Source: Nannochloropsis oceanica (lineage: Eukaryota; Sar; Eustigmatophyceae; Eustigmatales; Monodopsidaceae). Taken from it: a DNA stretch of 64,000 nt. Shown here in pieces: positions 60,660-64,000 of the stretch. The position numbers were made by a program, and so were the translations under genes. The DNA lies in contig CP038132.1 of assembly GCA_004519485.1 (NCBI GenBank), positions 1,235,001 to 1,299,000 on the forward strand. The letters are read 5' to 3'. How positions within the stretch are numbered: the first letter of the stretch is position 1; each line of letters opens with the position of its first letter. The notes below the pieces were generated by a model. The model had not been told where the DNA came from. It did not search any database and saw only the letters and a list, made by a program, of their open reading frames with translations.

Positions 60660-62661
60660 TTACAACCACATCGTCGTCCCGTACAGTTTCTTTTTTCTCC
60701 CCTCCTTGGACAACTCAAATAGGTTCGACACCCCATACAAAGTATCCCCCCCGGCCATCCCCGGCTTCAACACCGTCGCCCGTATTTGATAATCACCTGG
60801 AGGACATGTCAATGGCGCAGTAATGTGCACTCTTGGTGCCACCACCGAGCCCCTGCTGTCAGTCGTGAGGACTGCCAAGGGACAACGCCACGGGAGAGTC
60901 CCGACGCCTCCTGTCTCCTCTTCCTCCTCATGCGCCACGCGCAACGCCACCACTTGTACCCGGACATCGGCCGGGAAATTCCGCAACGTCAACTGATAGT
61001 CTTTCTTGTAAGTGAGATGGTCGATGGGGAGGGAGGGGAGAAGGGGGTCCAGTAACTCGACACTGAACTTGCCCATGTCCTGGACCAGAGGCTCATCGTT
61101 CACGAACACCTCCGCATCATAGGCAGGAATGTAGAGGCTCTTCTCAAAATTTAGACTCACACTTTCCACACCCTTCTCCGCCGCTCCCCCATACGTCCGC
61201 AGGTAGTCAGCCACTGCCACGCCAAGCTCTCCTTCCTCCACTTCGGTCGTCGCTTCCATCGCCGCTGCTGCTGATACTACTGCTGGATCATCGCCCGCCT
61301 GCTGGACCTGCTCCTGCAACCGACGTCGCGCGGCTTCTCGGGCTGCAGCTCGTACCTCATCGGGGTCTTCCTCCCCTTCTTGCATCTCCAAATGCCTCGA
61401 AGCGTCTTGCACCGGATCCCGGACTCCCAATGCCCGCAGCGTTCGCCGCGTCTTGGGCTTCGAGTTCGAGGTCAATATTACCGTATGCTTGTGCAGCTGC
61501 AGCTCCACATCTTCCTCTGTCCACTCTTCCCTCCCGCCCTCGGTCGTCTGCAACCGTCGTCGACGCTCTTGATAGAGATACCCCCCTTCCTGACCCAGTT
61601 CTTTTGGGTAGAAATGCGCGAACATCTCGTCGATCGCCTTTGAAAACACCTGGATCTGCATCGCTTCTTCCCCCAGCACCTGATGGTACGGATCAGACAC
61701 ATCCCCTCCCAAAGCAAACGACAAGGCATCTTTCAGTGAAGACATGCTGAGTGTTCGGTTCACGCTTGTCGTCACTACATCTAGATCTGCAAGGAGAACG
61801 AAGCGTGCTTCGGCTTTCGGATCAACAGGGATGTCGTCGTTTTCAGCAGCACTGGCAGCGGCTTCCGCACGACGGATGGCATGAGAGCTGGATGAGGTAG
61901 CAGGAGCGGTAGGACGGACGGAGTTTACAAAGCCACCACCACCACCACCAGCAGAAGCAGCAGCACCAGCAGCAGCAGCACCACCTCCACCAGAGCCAGT
62001 ACGCCATTTATGTGAAGACGAACCAGACTTAACGATAGCACCATCGCCCAGGTTCCGCGCGGACTGAGGCTGCTCCTCCACCTCACCTAACACGCTTTGA
62101 AGTGCCTTGTCGTGCAAAGAGGCGACAAATGATGTATCGCAATACGTTTGATAATCACAACCCTCGCTTCCTTTCCCCTCCAAGACGTCCACACCGCACA
62201 CACCACAGAAGGCTTCAGGCGCGCTTTCGACATGCATTGTCACCGGCTTCGCTTGAAGGAGTCCGTCTCGGTATTGACCTTGCCTGGTGGTCGTCATGGA
62301 GGCAGCGCGGATAGTAGACAGGGAACGTTGCATGTTTTGGACCATCTGCACGAGAGAAGCAAGAGGGAGTGAAGGAAACCATTGAGTGTGATGAACCCCG
62401 ATCTCTGCATATCTCGAACATATATGGCGAGCGCGTCTCATGCTCCCTTCTACCCTCTCTTTCTTGTACTTCCCGCCTTACCTCCAAGACCCCTTTTCCG
62501 AGGACTGCCTGAAGAATGGAGTTGTCGCTTATCGACGATGAAGACGAGGAAGAATCCGTGTCCCCACTCTGTTTATCCTGCTTGTACGGAGACAAGCCAA
62601 AGGCCAAAATGGAGGTCTGTGTGTAATATACAGTATGGGTGGCGAATAACAGGAGAAACAT
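60660..62661 (-). CDS. Secreted or lumenal protein of unknown function, 621 aa, 2 exons
   Basis: Exon 1 (62661-62482) and exon 2 (62345-60660) join in phase 0 with a GTAAGG donor and a GTGCAG acceptor. The N-terminus MFLLLFATHTVYYTQTSILA looks like a signal peptide. A Ser run (DTDSSSSSSSISDNS) follows, then a Cys cluster CGVCGVDVLEGKGSEGCDY, a Gly/Ala low-complexity linker, an extended mixed region with a basic stretch (PKTRRTLRALG), and a C-terminal beta-rich region (VSLNFEKSLYIPAYDAEVFV; LTLRNFPADVRVQVVALRV; PLTCPPGDYQIRATVL). The last part could be an Ig-like or carbohydrate-binding fold. No family is recognised. The start is only about 70 bases from the stop of the upstream gene on the same strand. 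Confidence 0.78.
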
Positions 62662-62730
62662 GACGTGAGCGTAGATTAAGCGCGTTTTTCATGACAGCCT
62701 TTCAGATTCCCTCCATCTCTTTCAACCACT

Positions 62731-64000
62731 TATTTCACCTTCGCCAAAGTTTCGAACGCCCCTGCCGCGTTGCTGGTCCTTATCATCCCTGCAGCCACTG
62801 AATGATTGTTGCTGCTATTGCCGCGGACGCTGCTGCTATGATTCATTGCGGGAAGCGTCCCTTGGTCTTGATAAGTCATCTGACGCTGCCGACGTTCTCC
62901 ACCGGGCTTTCCTATTTTCTCTTCCCCTTCAGGGGGCTATGGGCGTAAAGAGACGAGAAGAAGATACGAGGTGGGGATAAAGAGAGAGCGGGTGTGTTTG
63001 CTTTCATCATGTCTTCTTGTCTAATCTTCTCCCTCGCTCGTTTCCCCTTGTTGTTGGTCTCCCCTACCTCCTCCTTCATTCCCCCCTTCCTCCCTCCCTC
63101 CCGTCTGACCTACCTCCTCCTGGAAATCACATCCTTGCAGAGGTTTATACAATCTGATTGGTCCACCAGCCCAGGCCTCCGAAAATGGCTCACAAGAACC
63201 CTACAATTTTAGGTGTGTTTATCATATAGAGATGTACGAGTGTTGAAGGGCGCGCACATGGCAGTGTATATTTTGGAACGATACGTTTGGTTGGCTGCTT
63301 CCCCTCGCTCATTTCTGCCCTTACCATAATCCAAAAATCTGCGTGCGGGTTTTCGATGGCGTGAAGTCCAAAGAAAGGCGACCTGCCCATGACCGCTGCC
63401 CCGAGCCCCACGAAAATGGAGCCACCGATGCCGTAGAAAACTTCTATTGCCGAGATTTGGATTAAAGGACAATAGATCCAGACGAGGAACCCAGCAGGGA
63501 CAGTCGTCATGGATCCATACATGAACGACGCCCAAATTGAGGCGAAGACCACCACAGGGGACCAGTGGAAGGACGTGATCCCCACATTGTACGCAACGCC
63601 ACCCTGTGAGTTAGAAAGGGAGTTCAGCATACGCGGACATAAATTCAAAACCACGAAGACATGCTGGCGAACAGCAACAGTCACACATACATCCACCGAG
63701 ACACTTGCGGTCACATGCAGTGTGAGGAACACGAACGCGGACACGAAGCTTCGAGCAGCAAGTACATAAACAGAGACTCATATACATGCGCACACACGTC
63801 GCTCTGCACATACAGATATCCACAGAGGAAAAAACACAAAGACCACCGTAAAGCACCCCGACAAATCGCACACTCCCACAGCTGATTATAAAAAAAAGAC
63901 ACATACATACCGCTCCGGCTTCCGCACCAATGCAAGAAAAAGAAACAAAAGGCGAAAAATGCCCAATGTAGACCCCAGCGCCGTTAAAGGCAAAGCCACC
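62731..64000 (-). CDS. Multi-span membrane protein, 3' part only
   Basis: The gene enters from the right edge on the minus strand. Readable exons: about 64000-63911 (GGFAFNGAGVYIGHFSPF ... IGAEAGA); about 63605-63329 (GGVAYNVGITSFHWSPVVVF, GSMTTVPAGFLVWIYC, IGGSIFVGLGAAVMG, NPHADFWIM); about 63200-63114 (GSCEPFSEAWAGGP ... CDFQEE); and the last exon, about 62937-62731 (PPEGEEKIGKPGGE ... ETLAKVK). All join in phase 0. At least four hydrophobic segments and Gly-rich helices suggest a transporter or channel, followed by a hydrophilic tail. I do not recognise the family; the N-terminal part is outside the window. Confidence 0.65.

Overview
This is eukaryotic nuclear DNA, most likely from a photosynthetic stramenopile and plausibly a eustigmatophyte of the Nannochloropsis/Microchloropsis kind. 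The basis is spliceosomal introns in most genes, a plastid-type chlorophyll synthase with a hydrophobic leader followed by an SSSF-type motif, a DnaJ-X protein with a glycine-rich module I associate with stramenopiles, and introns filled with (GGGA)n/(CCCT)n tracts. The lineage is an inference; the eukaryotic and photosynthetic assignments are firmer.

Layout. Bases 1-22,800 are a repeat-rich compartment that looks AT-richer than the rest. It holds one convincing host gene (a PAS-domain protein, 6.46-7.71 kb), an uncertain coiled-coil ORF, and remnants of a WbsX-like glycosyltransferase and of a subtilase. It also holds a family of foldback MITEs, an approximately 834-bp tandem/inverted repeat array (9.75-19.06 kb), and a long inverted repeat with arms of about 609 bp (19.49-21.71 kb). 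A 5,072-bp PIF/Harbinger-type DNA transposon (10,824-15,895) sits exactly between two units of the array. It has 18-bp perfect terminal inverted repeats, an AAT target duplication, a transposase of about 444 aa with its DDE residues, and a convergent accessory gene of about 643 aa; both genes read through in frame once introns are removed.

Bases 22,800-64,000 are gene-dense: a secreted EGF-like protein (+); a DBP5/DDX19 mRNA-export helicase with about 18 exons (-); a two-dsRBD polyglutamine protein with 10 exons (+); chlorophyll synthase with 10 exons (-); a very large HUWE1/TOM1/UPL1-type HECT ubiquitin ligase with about 33 exons and one 100-N assembly gap (+); a DnaJ-X protein with a VPS13-like glycine-rich module (+); an acidic, low-complexity protein with a possible winged helix (+); a four-TM, claudin-like protein (-); a secreted protein of unknown function (-); and the 3' end of a multi-span membrane protein that leaves the window (-).

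The most striking structural signal is intron polarity. In the many-exon genes, introns tend to begin with GGGA repeats just after the donor and end with CCCT repeats just before the acceptor, in the sense of the transcript on either strand. The two tracts of one intron are therefore complementary. They also generate many spurious GREGGREG- and SLPPSLPP-type reading frames. The genes do not form an operon or an evident pathway; they are ordinary nuclear housekeeping genes (mRNA export, ubiquitylation, chlorophyll synthesis, chaperoning) beside a transposon-rich block.
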